Notes: generated by a model from the letters alone, not told the origin. DNA of 7,004 nucleotides from Hydrogenimonas sp. (GCA_021647345.1 JAKIUX010000047.1:1-7004); one strand, 5' to 3'. Positions 1 through 6,813 are shown, counted from the first letter of the stretch. A program made the numbers and translations.

Positions 1-372
1 GGCGTAAGCCGCCTTCTTGCCGCGATAGTAGAGCAGCACCATGATGACAGAGGCTCCATCTGGCCATCTTCCGTCGCGCCTTTTCAGGCTGTTGTAGTGG
101 TCGGAAACGTCAAAGAGCAGAAGCAGCTCGAAGCGGCTGAGAAGATATATAAGGAGCTAAAAGAGAGCGGTGTAGAAGTTTTACTCGATGATAGAACTGA
201 ACGCTTCGGATTCAAGATGAAAGATTTTGAACTCATAGGCTTTCCATATGCTGTAGTCGTCGGAAAGAGGTTGAGTGAAGGTAAGGTAGAGATAGTAGAG
301 AGAGCCACTCTCGAAAAGTTCGATGTAGATGTCGAATCCGCAGCCCGAAAAGTTTCGGAACTTCTTGGATGA
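1..372 (+). CDS. proS: Prolyl-tRNA synthetase, C-terminal end (5' part outside window)
   Basis: This is the last 123 residues of a class II prolyl-tRNA synthetase, open from the first base of the window to a TGA at 370-372. The enzyme charges tRNA-Pro in the cytoplasm. The visible part begins at class II motif 3 (GVSRLLAAIVEQ), continues through the usual HHDDRGSIWP link, and then forms an anticodon-binding domain (about residues 28-123 of the visible part) with VVVVGNVKE, the VLLDDRTERFGFKMKD segment and GFPYAVVVGKR. Motif 3 running directly into the anticodon domain, with no C-terminal zinc-binding extension, matches the bacterial-type enzyme. An ATG at 97 is internal (it would cut the domain) and is not the start. 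The stop overlaps the fxsA start (ATGA at 369-372), so the two are probably translationally coupled. Confidence 0.97.
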   Translation, partial: GVSRLLAAIVEQHHDDRGSIWPSSVAPFQAVVVVGNVKEQKQLEAAEKIYKELKESGVEVLLDDRTERFGFKMKDFELIGFPYAVVVGKRLSEGKVEIVERATLEKFDVDVESAARKVSELLG

Positions 373-800
373 TATATTTTCTTCTATATCTCTTTCTCGA
401 GATTTTTGTCTCTGTCGAGATCTCAGCAGCAATAGGCCCTTTTTGGACCTTTATAGAGGTGATACTTAGCGCTGTCGCAGGGTTGCTTCTGTTAACAAAT
501 TTCAGATATACTTTTTTCGAAAATATGAGGGCTATGATGGCGGGCGAGATAACGCCAGAGAGCTTTCAAAACCAAAATATCGCCGCTTTACTTGGGGCGA
601 TACTATTGATAATTCCGGGATTCTTAACAGACATAATAGGTCTGCTGCTGCAGTTTGGCATATTTTCAAGTTTTGTAGCCAGAAGATTTTTTGGCAGAAA
701 TAGACCCGTCAAAAGAGGTGGGATTGAAGATGAATTCAATGAAGGAGAGTGTGATGTCATCGATGTTGAGATTCTTGACCATACTGATAATAGGAAGTAG
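369..800 (+). CDS. fxsA: FxsA family membrane protein
   Basis: A 143-residue FxsA-family inner-membrane protein. E. coli FxsA is known for relieving F-plasmid exclusion of phage T7 when overproduced; the normal cellular role is not established. The sequence shows hydrophobic segments at about residues 2-22, 26-44 and 70-100. The family signature IPGFLTDIIGLLL lies near residues 81-93. A basic stretch follows (ARRFFGRNRPVKR), then an acidic, probably cytoplasmic tail. The length is close to that of E. coli FxsA. The ATG at 369 shares bases with the proS stop and has a weak GGA-type ribosome site at 357-359. The 3' end overlaps the next gene by about 47 bases in another frame. It lies between proS and the dsbC-like gene in what appears to be one operon; a membrane protein also sits between proS and hemC in related genomes, as far as I recall. 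Confidence 0.93.
   Translation: MIYFLLYLFLEIFVSVEISAAIGPFWTFIEVILSAVAGLLLLTNFRYTFFENMRAMMAGEITPESFQNQNIAALLGAILLIIPGFLTDIIGLLLQFGIFSSFVARRFFGRNRPVKRGGIEDEFNEGECDVIDVEILDHTDNRK
742..747 (+). promoter_or_regulatory. Ribosome binding site deciding the dsbC-like start
   Basis: AAGGAG, six bases before the ATG at 754, inside the fxsA coding region. It is the only strong Shine-Dalgarno match near the several possible starts (TTG 691, ATG 730, 739, 754, 763). Starting at 754 also puts a signal peptide at the very N-terminus, which the longer versions would bury behind 8-21 extra residues. Confidence 0.7.
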
Positions 801-1593
801 CTTTCTTTTTGCTTCCGGTGACGCAGATGTAGTCAATTTCGTAAAAAAGAAGCTCGCTCAGAACAAAGGGGTGAAGATTTTAAGTGTAAAGGTAGCCGAT
901 AAGCTGCCAATTCCTGGAGTTAAGGGGTGGTCTGCCTATGTCATGGAGGCTGACTTGGAGCTCAAAAGAGGCAAAGAGAGCCGAAAAATCAGCTTTGAGA
1001 CGATTCTCTTTGTAAGCAAAAACCTTATCACGACGGAACTTGTCGATAGAAAGACAGGCAGAGATATCCGCTCTATTCTTCAGCCTAAATTACCTGAAGA
1101 TATATATTCAAAATCGCATCTTCTTTATGGGAACGAGGATGCAAAGCATAAGCTGATACTCTTTTCAGATCCTCTCTGTCCATTTTGCAGAATGTATGTT
1201 CCCGGTCTGATGAAAGCGGTAAAAGAGAACCCGGACAAACTCGCCCTCTACTACTACCATCTGCCTTTAAGCGCCATTCATCCGGCTTCCGATACTTTAG
1301 TTAGGGTTATGGAGGTAGCAAAAAAGCGGGGTGACAAGAGTCTTGTTGAGAAGCTCTACTCTATAGATATAGATCCTGATCTAAAAGATGAGAAGAAGAT
1401 TCTAGAAATAGTGGAAAAGAAGACAGGTTTCAAAACGACACCCTCCGAGATTCATGACAAAAAGATAGAGAAGATAATTGCGCACGACAGAATTATGGCG
1501 CGAAAGCTTCTTGTTACCGGTACGCCGACTATATTTGCAGACGGTAAAAAAGATATAACTCGTGAAAAATATAAATCTTTCATAAAGAAGTAG
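754..1593 (+). CDS. Periplasmic DsbC/DsbG-like thiol:disulfide interchange protein
   Basis: A 279-residue secreted thioredoxin-fold protein, probably a periplasmic disulfide isomerase or oxidoreductase of the DsbC/DsbG type, comparable in layout to the Helicobacter HP0231-like proteins. From the ATG at 754 it has a signal peptide (about residues 1-20, LRFLTILIIGSSFLFASG). An N-terminal domain of roughly 90 residues follows and would correspond to the dimerisation/linker region. The thioredoxin domain starts near residue 130. The redox motif is C142-P-F-C145 after LILFSDPL, and the cis-proline loop is T255-G-T-P258-T. Threonine before the cis-proline fits DsbC/DsbG rather than classical DsbA, which has valine. 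A helical insertion (about 165-245) separates the two halves. The gene overlaps fxsA and ends four bases before hemC. Its substrates cannot be told from the sequence; c-type cytochromes and secreted proteins are only guesses. Whether it acts as isomerase or oxidase is open. Confidence 0.88.
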   Translation: MSSMLRFLTILIIGSSFLFASGDADVVNFVKKKLAQNKGVKILSVKVADKLPIPGVKGWSAYVMEADLELKRGKESRKISFETILFVSKNLITTELVDRKTGRDIRSILQPKLPEDIYSKSHLLYGNEDAKHKLILFSDPLCPFCRMYVPGLMKAVKENPDKLALYYYHLPLSAIHPASDTLVRVMEVAKKRGDKSLVEKLYSIDIDPDLKDEKKILEIVEKKTGFKTTPSEIHDKKIEKIIAHDRIMARKLLVTGTPTIFADGKKDITREKYKSFIKK

Positions 1594-1597
1594 AAAA

Positions 1598-2554
1598 ATG
1601 GATAGACTAATAATTGCGACACGCGGAAGTCAGCTTGCTCTCTGGCAAGCGGAGTATGTAAAGTCTGAGCTAAAAAAAGCTTTCCCGCAGATGGAGATAG
1701 AGCTTGAGATTGTAACCTCTACAGGCGATAAGATTTTGGACAAGCCTTTGGCACTGATCGGCGGCAAAGGTCTCTTTACAAAAGAGATAGAGGATGTTAT
1801 GCTTGCCGGCAGAGCCCATCTGGCGGTTCATAGTCTAAAAGATGTGCCGACACAGATGCTTGAGGGGCTTAAGCTTGCGGCGATAACCAAGCGCGACGAC
1901 ATACGCGACTGTTTTCTCTCGCACAAATATAGCAGCATAGAGAATCTGCCTGAAGGTGCCGTAGTAGGAACTACAAGTCTGCGCCGCCAGATGCAGCTAC
2001 GCGCCATCAGGACCGACCTTAAAATAAAAAATCTTCGAGGAAACGTCAATACGAGGCTAAGAAAACTTGCAGAGGGCGAATATGACGCTATCATTCTCGC
2101 TTATGTAGGGATGAAACGGCTGGGCCTGTTAGATGGTGTTCCGTATCATGATCCTATCGATGATTCGATTATGATACCCCCTTCAGGTCAAGCATCTTTA
2201 GGAATAGAGATTATAAATGATGAAGAGGTGGCTAAAGTAGCGTCTGTCTTAAACGACGAGGATTCAGCGCTTGCCGCAAAAATAGAGCGAGATTTTGTTG
2301 CAGAGCTTGAAGGCAGCTGTCAGGTGCCGATCGCTGTAAATGCGAAAGTTGAGGAAGAGAGGGTACTGGTAAGAGCTATGGTTGGTCTGCCGGATGGTAC
2401 GGAGATTCTTAAAGAGGTTATCGACGCTCCAAGAGAGGAGGCTGCATCTCTTGGAGTGAAACTTGCGGAGATAATGATAGAAGCAGGCGCAAAAGAGCTG
2501 CTTGCGCGTGCGGAAGAGATGGCGTTTAAAGAGGAGCGTGCTGAGAGATTTTAA
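1598..2554 (+). CDS. hemC: Hydroxymethylbilane synthase (porphobilinogen deaminase)
   Basis: A 318-residue cytoplasmic enzyme that joins four porphobilinogen molecules into the linear tetrapyrrole hydroxymethylbilane in heme (and siroheme) synthesis. The family hallmarks are all present. The N-terminal RGSQLALWQAEYVK is followed by GGKGLFTKEIEDVML and then HSLKDVPT, whose Asp82 aligns with the catalytic aspartate. The substrate-contacting VGTTSLRRQMQL and NLRGNVNTRLRKL are both seen. Cys241 in ELEGSCQVPIA is the attachment site of the dipyrromethane cofactor. The usual PAVGQGALGIE segment reads PPSGQASLGIE, a tolerable variant. Length is normal for the family. It starts four bases after the dsbC-like stop with only a weak A/G-rich ribosome site (AAGAAG, 1585-1590), suggesting dependence on upstream translation. 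It is followed by ubiD at 19 bases. Heme and menaquinone both serve respiration, which fits the pairing. Confidence 0.97.
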   Translation: MDRLIIATRGSQLALWQAEYVKSELKKAFPQMEIELEIVTSTGDKILDKPLALIGGKGLFTKEIEDVMLAGRAHLAVHSLKDVPTQMLEGLKLAAITKRDDIRDCFLSHKYSSIENLPEGAVVGTTSLRRQMQLRAIRTDLKIKNLRGNVNTRLRKLAEGEYDAIILAYVGMKRLGLLDGVPYHDPIDDSIMIPPSGQASLGIEIINDEEVAKVASVLNDEDSALAAKIERDFVAELEGSCQVPIAVNAKVEEERVLVRAMVGLPDGTEILKEVIDAPREEAASLGVKLAEIMIEAGAKELLARAEEMAFKEERAERF

Positions 2555-2573
2555 ACTATAAAAAGGGTTTTTT

Positions 2574-4397
2574 ATGGCTACTATGAATGAGTGGTTGGAT
2601 AGGCTCGAGAGGGCTGGGCGCCTAAAGGTTATAGAGGAGCCGTGCGATGTCGAACTGGAGATAGCGCATATTGCATATATAGAGGTAAAGAGGTCTCCTT
2701 CTAAAGTTTTACTATTTAAAAACCCGGTAAATAGAAAAAAGGGCATAGAGTACAATATGCCAGTAGTTATGAATATGTTCGCAGATTTTGAGGTTACGGA
2801 GATGATATTTGGCCGAGCTCCGGATGTGATCGCTTCTGAGATAGAGGAGCTTTTGCATATGAGGCCGCCGGAAGGACTTTTGGCTAAACTATCTCTGCTT
2901 CCAAAGCTCTTTGCCCTTAAGAGTGTTTTCCCTAAAAGAGTGAAGGGGCGCGGTATGTGTCAACAGATAATAAAGAGCGCCTCACAGGTAGATCTGGATG
3001 AGCTGCCTATCTTAAAGACGTGGCCCGAAGATGGGGGCCCTTTTATAACGATGGGGCAGGTTTACACAAAGAGCCTTGACGGCAAGATGCAGAATCTTGG
3101 AATGTACAGGCTTCAGCAGTATGACAAGAGACGGCTCGGGATGCACTGGCAGATTCATAAAGATGCAAGCCACTTCTTCGACCAGTACAAAGAGGCCGGC
3201 AAAAGAATGCCTGTTACCGTCGCTATAGGGGGCGACCCTCTCTACATCTGGTGCGGTCAGGCGCCGCTTCCCTACGGAATGTTCGAACTGATGCTTTACG
3301 GCTTCGTAAGAGATGAGCCGGCTAAGCTTGTCAAATCTATAACCAACGATATATGGATACCTGAAGATGCCGACATAGTCATAGAGGGAGAGGTCGACCC
3401 CAACGTACTAGAGATAGAGGGGCCGTTTGGTGACCATACAGGCTACTATACTCTCAAAGAGCCCTATCCGGTTATGGATGTAACAGCGGTGACTATGAAA
3501 AAGAAGCCTATCTACCAAGCCACTGTAGTTGGAAAACCTCCCCTTGAAGATAAATATATGGGGTGGGGCACTGAGAGAATCTTCCTTCCGCTACTCAAGA
3601 CCACCGCACCTGATTTGATAGATTATCATATGCCAGAAAGCGGAGTCTTTCACAATCTCATACTTGCAAAGATGCAGACTCACTACAAAGGGCATGCCAA
3701 ACAGTTTATGCACGCTTTCTGGGGTGTTGGGCAGATGAGTTTCGTAAAGCATGCGATATTTGTAGACAGTAGCGCGCCGGATCTGACAGAGTATGAAGCT
3801 GTAACAGAGCATATTTTAAATCGTATCTCACCTGAAAGGCTCTTGATAACGGAAGGTATAGTAGATGCTTTGGATCACTCCAGCCCGGAGTCTCTTGTGG
3901 GTGGAAAACTCGGTATAGACGCGACGGCAAAAGAGGTTTCAGACTCTGTGGAATCGCTGCTTGATGATGATGAACTGTTGAGAGTGATGAGGGGTATCGA
4001 TGAGTCTGTAACGGGAGTTAGGCAGTACTTTACCCATACGAGAAACCCGATATGCGTTATTTCATACGATAAAAGAAGATCTGTTCAGAAACTTTTTAAC
4101 GATATGGCGGCTCTGCATTCGCATTTAAAGATTCTTGTCGTAGTGGATGCTGAAAAAAATAGTCTCGACAACCCATATATGCTTGTTTGGCGCGTAACCA
4201 ACAACATAGACGCTATGCGAGATATTAGAAAAGAGCCTTTTATTATGGTTGATGCAACCGACAAGAATGAACTTGATGGATACGAAAGAGAATGGCCGGG
4301 CGATGTCCTGTGCGATAAAGAGACTCTTGAGTCTTTGAAAAAGAGAGGGCTTATAGATATAGACGATGATTTTGCAAAGAGATTCGGTCTGCTATGA
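2574..4397 (+). CDS. ubiD: UbiD-family decarboxylase (menaquinone biosynthesis type)
   Basis: A 607-residue UbiD-family decarboxylase, an enzyme class that uses prenylated FMN supplied by a UbiX partner (not in the window). In Campylobacterota, which make menaquinone by the futalosine route, the ~600-residue form is thought to decarboxylate a late naphthoate intermediate rather than a ubiquinone precursor; that assignment is from family knowledge. The start is ATG 2574, with AAAAGGG at 2561-2567 six bases upstream; ATG 2583 is a weaker alternative. Key residues are visible. Arg179 lies in LGMYRLQQYDKR, and Glu282 and Asp287 lie in EGPFGDHTGYY, forming the R-E-D(E) catalytic set. GMHWQIHKD and the GGDPLYIW region belong to the cofactor domain. 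The C-terminal part (about 400-607) completes the length expected for this subgroup. It is the last gene of the plus-strand operon; a hairpin follows. Confidence 0.94.
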   Translation: MATMNEWLDRLERAGRLKVIEEPCDVELEIAHIAYIEVKRSPSKVLLFKNPVNRKKGIEYNMPVVMNMFADFEVTEMIFGRAPDVIASEIEELLHMRPPEGLLAKLSLLPKLFALKSVFPKRVKGRGMCQQIIKSASQVDLDELPILKTWPEDGGPFITMGQVYTKSLDGKMQNLGMYRLQQYDKRRLGMHWQIHKDASHFFDQYKEAGKRMPVTVAIGGDPLYIWCGQAPLPYGMFELMLYGFVRDEPAKLVKSITNDIWIPEDADIVIEGEVDPNVLEIEGPFGDHTGYYTLKEPYPVMDVTAVTMKKKPIYQATVVGKPPLEDKYMGWGTERIFLPLLKTTAPDLIDYHMPESGVFHNLILAKMQTHYKGHAKQFMHAFWGVGQMSFVKHAIFVDSSAPDLTEYEAVTEHILNRISPERLLITEGIVDALDHSSPESLVGGKLGIDATAKEVSDSVESLLDDDELLRVMRGIDESVTGVRQYFTHTRNPICVISYDKRRSVQKLFNDMAALHSHLKILVVVDAEKNSLDNPYMLVWRVTNNIDAMRDIRKEPFIMVDATDKNELDGYEREWPGDVLCDKETLESLKKRGLIDIDDDFAKRFGLL

Positions 4398-4410
4398 GTA
4401 GTAAGTAGTA
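4397..4410 (+). repeat. Short tandem repeat after ubiD
   Basis: Two exact copies of AGTAGTA (4397-4403 and 4404-4410), beginning on the last base of the ubiD stop codon. This leads into an A-rich, T-poor stretch. No function is evident; slippage or a simple intergenic filler sequence would explain it. Confidence 0.5.
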
Positions 4411-4433
4411 AGAAATTAGAAATAAATAAAATA

Positions 4434-4454
4434 GATGGAAGCGTAGCTTCCATC
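4434..4454 (-). terminator. Hairpin between convergent genes, likely terminator
   Basis: A perfect 9-bp inverted repeat, GATGGAAGC and GCTTCCATC, around the loop GTA. Read on the minus strand it is followed by TATTTTATTTATTT, so it fits a Rho-independent terminator for the minus-strand lipoprotein gene ending at 4514. On the plus strand no T run follows, so it would be only a weak stop for the ubiD operon, or would act mainly in 3'-end stabilisation. A three-base loop is tight, and some closing pairs may open. Confidence 0.65.
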
Positions 4455-4513
4455 CTCAATTCAACATTCAACATCTATAGCCCAACATCTGAACTGAGAA
4501 TAGAGGGGCAAGT

Positions 4514-5122
4514 TTACTCAATTTCAACAGAGCTAAGCCATTGTAAAATCTCTTTGGTTACAGTATCGCTAGCGCTATTGAGAGCCGCAACACCTCCTGA
4601 CGCGTTTGGCTGCGGTGCCGGCGCTGCCGCTTCAAAAAGTTTCGATGCGACCACTTTTGCATCTTTGCTCTGTAACAAAGTAGCTTGCAGAACTACCCTT
4701 CCTTCAGAAGTTTCGCCTCTGCTGAAGTCGTGAACGAAATCTAAGATAGATATTTCAAGAAGCAGATCGGCATCTGCTATGCTATAGCTTCCGGCGACAC
4801 TATCTGAGATTTTGGAGATATTTATAGCGTTTAGAAGCTTCTCTTCAAACATTCTCTCAACCGTATCGTACCATCTGCTATAGCTGTAGGGCTGTCGTCT
4901 ATATCCATTCTTTATGTAGTAGATATTGGATGTCGCAGCGGTTTTGGACGAGTCTGTAAAGATTAGCTTCAAAGATGAGAGTCTCTTTTTAACTTTGACT
5001 CTCTCTTCAAACTTTGGCGCAGCCTTTGAGATGTAGTACTCCTTTATTGAAGGAACTCTCTTCGCTGCACACCCGTTTAACAGAAGCAGAGCGAATGTTA
5101 TGAGCGTAAACCGTTTTAACAT
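4514..5122 (-). CDS. ABC-type transport auxiliary lipoprotein (PqiC/MCE-partner type)
   Basis: A 202-residue lipoprotein. The start at 5122 (MLKRFTLITF...) gives a short signal peptide and a lipobox LNGC with Cys18 as the lipidated residue. Ala at +2 suggests the outer membrane. Longer upstream starts read into unrelated DNA and are rejected. After the cysteine, the EYYISKAAP segment and SRWYDTVERMFEEKL match the pattern of the ABC-type transport auxiliary lipoprotein family (YmbA/PqiC-like), which works with MCE-domain proteins and MlaE/MlaF-type ABC transporters moving lipids between the membranes. The C-terminus (about 165-202) is Ala/Pro-rich, then helical. Such genes normally end an operon of permease, ATPase and MCE genes. 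Here the upstream DNA is instead a broken peptidase gene in AT-rich sequence, joined almost at the start codon. No Shine-Dalgarno sequence is visible (TTATTTTTCAAAA before the ATG), so expression may be impaired or driven by a chance promoter. Confidence 0.82.
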   Translation of the reverse strand: MLKRFTLITFALLLLNGCAAKRVPSIKEYYISKAAPKFEERVKVKKRLSSLKLIFTDSSKTAATSNIYYIKNGYRRQPYSYSRWYDTVERMFEEKLLNAINISKISDSVAGSYSIADADLLLEISILDFVHDFSRGETSEGRVVLQATLLQSKDAKVVASKLFEAAAPAPQPNASGGVAALNSASDTVTKEILQWLSSVEIE

Positions 5123-5618
5123 TTTTGAAAAATAATTTATTGTATTTAAACCCAAATTTTTTGGTAAACATTTCAACTCTTTCTGGAATAAAACTTTTAG
5201 CTTCAATTCTCAAAGTTTCAATAATTCCAAATTTAATAGAGTCTTGAACAAACTGTTCTTTTATATTCATATCTTTTGGAATTGATAATTTTACAATTGG
5301 CTTCTTAATTGATACGAAAATACTTTTTACATTGGTTTTCTCAATTACAAGTTGATAGTTTTTAGTTCTAAATTCCGTTTCTTCATCAAATACTTTAACC
5401 GATTTTTCTATTGCCTCAATTTTGGGAAGATGTTTTAAAATCCACTCTTTTTTACTAATCGCAAATCGCTCCCCTGCTAAAAAAGATGCTCTTTTGGGAA
5501 TTGTAACAGATACACCTTCGTGTGGCTTAATTTTTATTGCAAGCCGTTTTGCTCTGCTACTTTTGCGTAAAACTACTGTCCCAATTAAATCTATATTTAC
5601 TCTCTTTTGATCATCCAA
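5112..5618 (-). pseudogene. Truncated YgjP-like (M48-type) metallopeptidase, catalytic part missing
   Basis: The first ~169 residues resemble YgjP-like zinc metallopeptidases. An N-terminal beta-rich region carries RKSSRAKRLAIKIKP and VSVTIPKRAS, then KKEWILKHL. The conserved IEAKSFIPERVEMFTKKFGF segment leads into the motif expected to read KxxxxxKTRWGSC. Here the match ends at FFKNVKT, and neither RWGSC nor the HExxH zinc site is present. Reading continues to a TGA at 5007, but those last ~34 residues are simply the lipoprotein gene's 5' end in another frame. The only in-frame initiator near the N-terminus is TTG 5618, with no clear ribosome site. The base composition is much more AT-rich than the left part of the window. 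It is therefore a gene remnant of about two-thirds length, with no catalytic activity expected. Confidence 0.78.
5139..5144 (-). promoter_or_regulatory. Possible -10 element in front of the lipoprotein gene
   Basis: TACAAT on the minus strand, 16 bases before the lipoprotein ATG, within very AT-rich DNA. If used, it would give a leader of only about ten bases. No good -35 match was found. It lies inside the peptidase remnant, so it would be an accidental promoter acquired by the rearrangement. Confidence 0.2.
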
Positions 5619-5650
5619 ATTTAAACTTTTACAGAAATCCTTAAGTGATA

Positions 5651-5681
5651 TTAACCTTTTAAATTTTATTTCGATTATAAT
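5651..5681 (+). promoter_or_regulatory. Likely sigma-70 promoter for the histidine kinase
   Basis: A perfect TATAAT -10 hexamer lies at 5676-5681, with TTAACC at 5651-5656 as a loose -35 at 19 bases spacing. The DNA between is T-rich, as is common for campylobacterotal promoters, which often lack a strong -35. Transcription would start near 5688, about 23 bases before the kinase ATG at 5711. A weak AGAG ribosome site lies at 5701-5704. The region between the two divergent reading frames is only about 92 bases. Confidence 0.55.
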
Positions 5682-5710
5682 TTACGAATGAAATCATCAA
5701 AGAGAAAATT

Positions 5711-6664
5711 ATGGATGAATTATTAGAAAGAATTGAAACGAAATACGCTTCTGCCGAAAGGGTAGATGAAGAGGAGGTTAACTATCAACACGAATTAGTT
5801 GACAGCTTTCTAATTGTTAAACCATTTATTGATGATGTAGATCATATATTTCTTATTCTTAACAGATATAGACAAATAATTTATGCTAATAAGTTATTCT
5901 TTAAACTCATTCAAAGTGATAATTCTCTTGGACAACGTTTAGGCGAATCGTTTAAATGTATTCACTCTCTTGAAGAATTTGGAGGATGTGGAACTAGTGA
6001 AAGTTGTGCAAATTGTGCTGGAGTAAATACCGTTCTTAATAGCCAACAAAATGGAATAGATCAACAAGAATTCAGAATTACATCTGAAAACAGTAATGTA
6101 TATGATCTTAATATTTGGGCAAAAAACATTAAGATTGAAAATTCTGATTACACCCTTGTTTCAATTACTGATATTAGCAGCGATAAAAGGCGACAAGTCT
6201 TAGAGCGATTGTTTTTCCACGATGTATTAAATACGGCTGGAAGTTTAAAAAACTTTTTAGAACTTATGCAAGATAGCACACCTGAAGAAATGGAAGAGCT
6301 CTCTAAACTTACACTTGATGTATCTTCTACCTTAATTGATGAGTTGAAAAGTCAAAGGATGTTAAGTTTGGCTGAGGATTCTAAGCTTGAAATAGATGTA
6401 ACCGAGTTTAATGCTGAGGATGTTTTTAACGATGTTCTTTGCACATATCAGAACAACTATATCGGTGAATTCAAAACCCTTAAATTGATTGAAGGTGAAT
6501 CTAATAACATAACAATTAAGTCTGATAGAATTCTACTGAGAAGGGTGTTAGGAAACTTAGCAAAAAATGCTTTAGAAGCAAGTGATGACGGAGGGAAAGT
6601 TTCGCTTAGTATTAATGAACTGAATTCAAAAATAATTTTTAATGTTCATAAATCCGAATACTGA
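5711..6664 (+). CDS. PAS-domain sensor histidine kinase with Cys cluster, C-terminally truncated
   Basis: A 317-residue soluble (no membrane segment) sensor kinase. A PAS domain spans about residues 40-155. It contains a cysteine cluster, C83-I-H85 then G-C93-G and C99-x-x-C102, a pattern known from some PAS kinases and suited to binding a metal or Fe-S centre or to thiol redox sensing. A dimerisation/phosphoacceptor helix follows, with His170 in RLFFHDVLNTAGSLKN. The start of a GHKL ATPase domain carries the N-box, N282 and N286 in GNLAKNALEAS. The protein ends at NVHKSEY. Relatives read VHNPG there and go on to the G1/G2 boxes that close over ATP, so those are missing. Dropping one A of 6650-6652 would restore VHNP, but that frame also stops at 6672. 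Autophosphorylation is therefore doubtful. No response regulator is in the window. AT-rich composition agrees with the rest of this segment. Confidence 0.83.
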   Translation: MDELLERIETKYASAERVDEEEVNYQHELVDSFLIVKPFIDDVDHIFLILNRYRQIIYANKLFFKLIQSDNSLGQRLGESFKCIHSLEEFGGCGTSESCANCAGVNTVLNSQQNGIDQQEFRITSENSNVYDLNIWAKNIKIENSDYTLVSITDISSDKRRQVLERLFFHDVLNTAGSLKNFLELMQDSTPEEMEELSKLTLDVSSTLIDELKSQRMLSLAEDSKLEIDVTEFNAEDVFNDVLCTYQNNYIGEFKTLKLIEGESNNITIKSDRILLRRVLGNLAKNALEASDDGGKVSLSINELNSKIIFNVHKSEY

Positions 6665-6706
6665 AAAGCTCTAAAATAACCATTTTAAATTCTCTTCATT
6701 TTAATT

Positions 6707-6813
6707 TTTTTACTTAAGCAACATTGTGTCGTTTAATACTGTATATGACAAATAACACTCATTTATGTTCAAATAACGTCTAAAAAAGCATTAAACATAC
6801 ATTTTTACTTAAG
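6707..6813 (+). repeat. Direct repeat TTTTTACTTAAG, two copies
   Basis: Twelve identical bases occur at 6707-6718 and 6802-6813, 95 bases apart from start to start. The core CTTAAG is itself palindromic. In AT-rich DNA such a match can arise by chance, but the copies flank the left arm of the larger inverted repeat, so they may mark a duplicated or deleted piece of a mobile element. Confidence 0.45.

Noticed and set aside
691..753. Longer version of the dsbC-like protein starting at TTG 691 (or ATG 730/739)
   Set aside because: It has no good ribosome site, would overlap fxsA by over 100 bases, and would place hydrophilic residues ahead of a clear signal peptide.
2264..2755. Minus-strand reading frame of 163 codons across the hemC/ubiD junction
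   Set aside because: It is antisense to two well-conserved genes and its translation looks like no protein family.
4085..4474. Minus-strand reading frame of 129 codons opposite ubiD
   Set aside because: It is Ser-rich antisense translation of a strongly conserved gene with no domain or ribosome site; a shadow frame.
5007..5111. Last ~34 residues of the peptidase reading frame as real protein
   Set aside because: They are the out-of-frame reading of the lipoprotein gene and show no similarity to the peptidase family.
5123..5206. N-terminal extension of the lipoprotein to a start at 5206
   Set aside because: The added residues come from the peptidase remnant in another frame and would bury the lipoprotein signal peptide and lipobox.
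5688..5726. Twelve-codon leader peptide (ATG at 5688) before the kinase
   Set aside because: It has no ribosome site, begins at the predicted transcription start, and shows no attenuator-like structure; probably chance.
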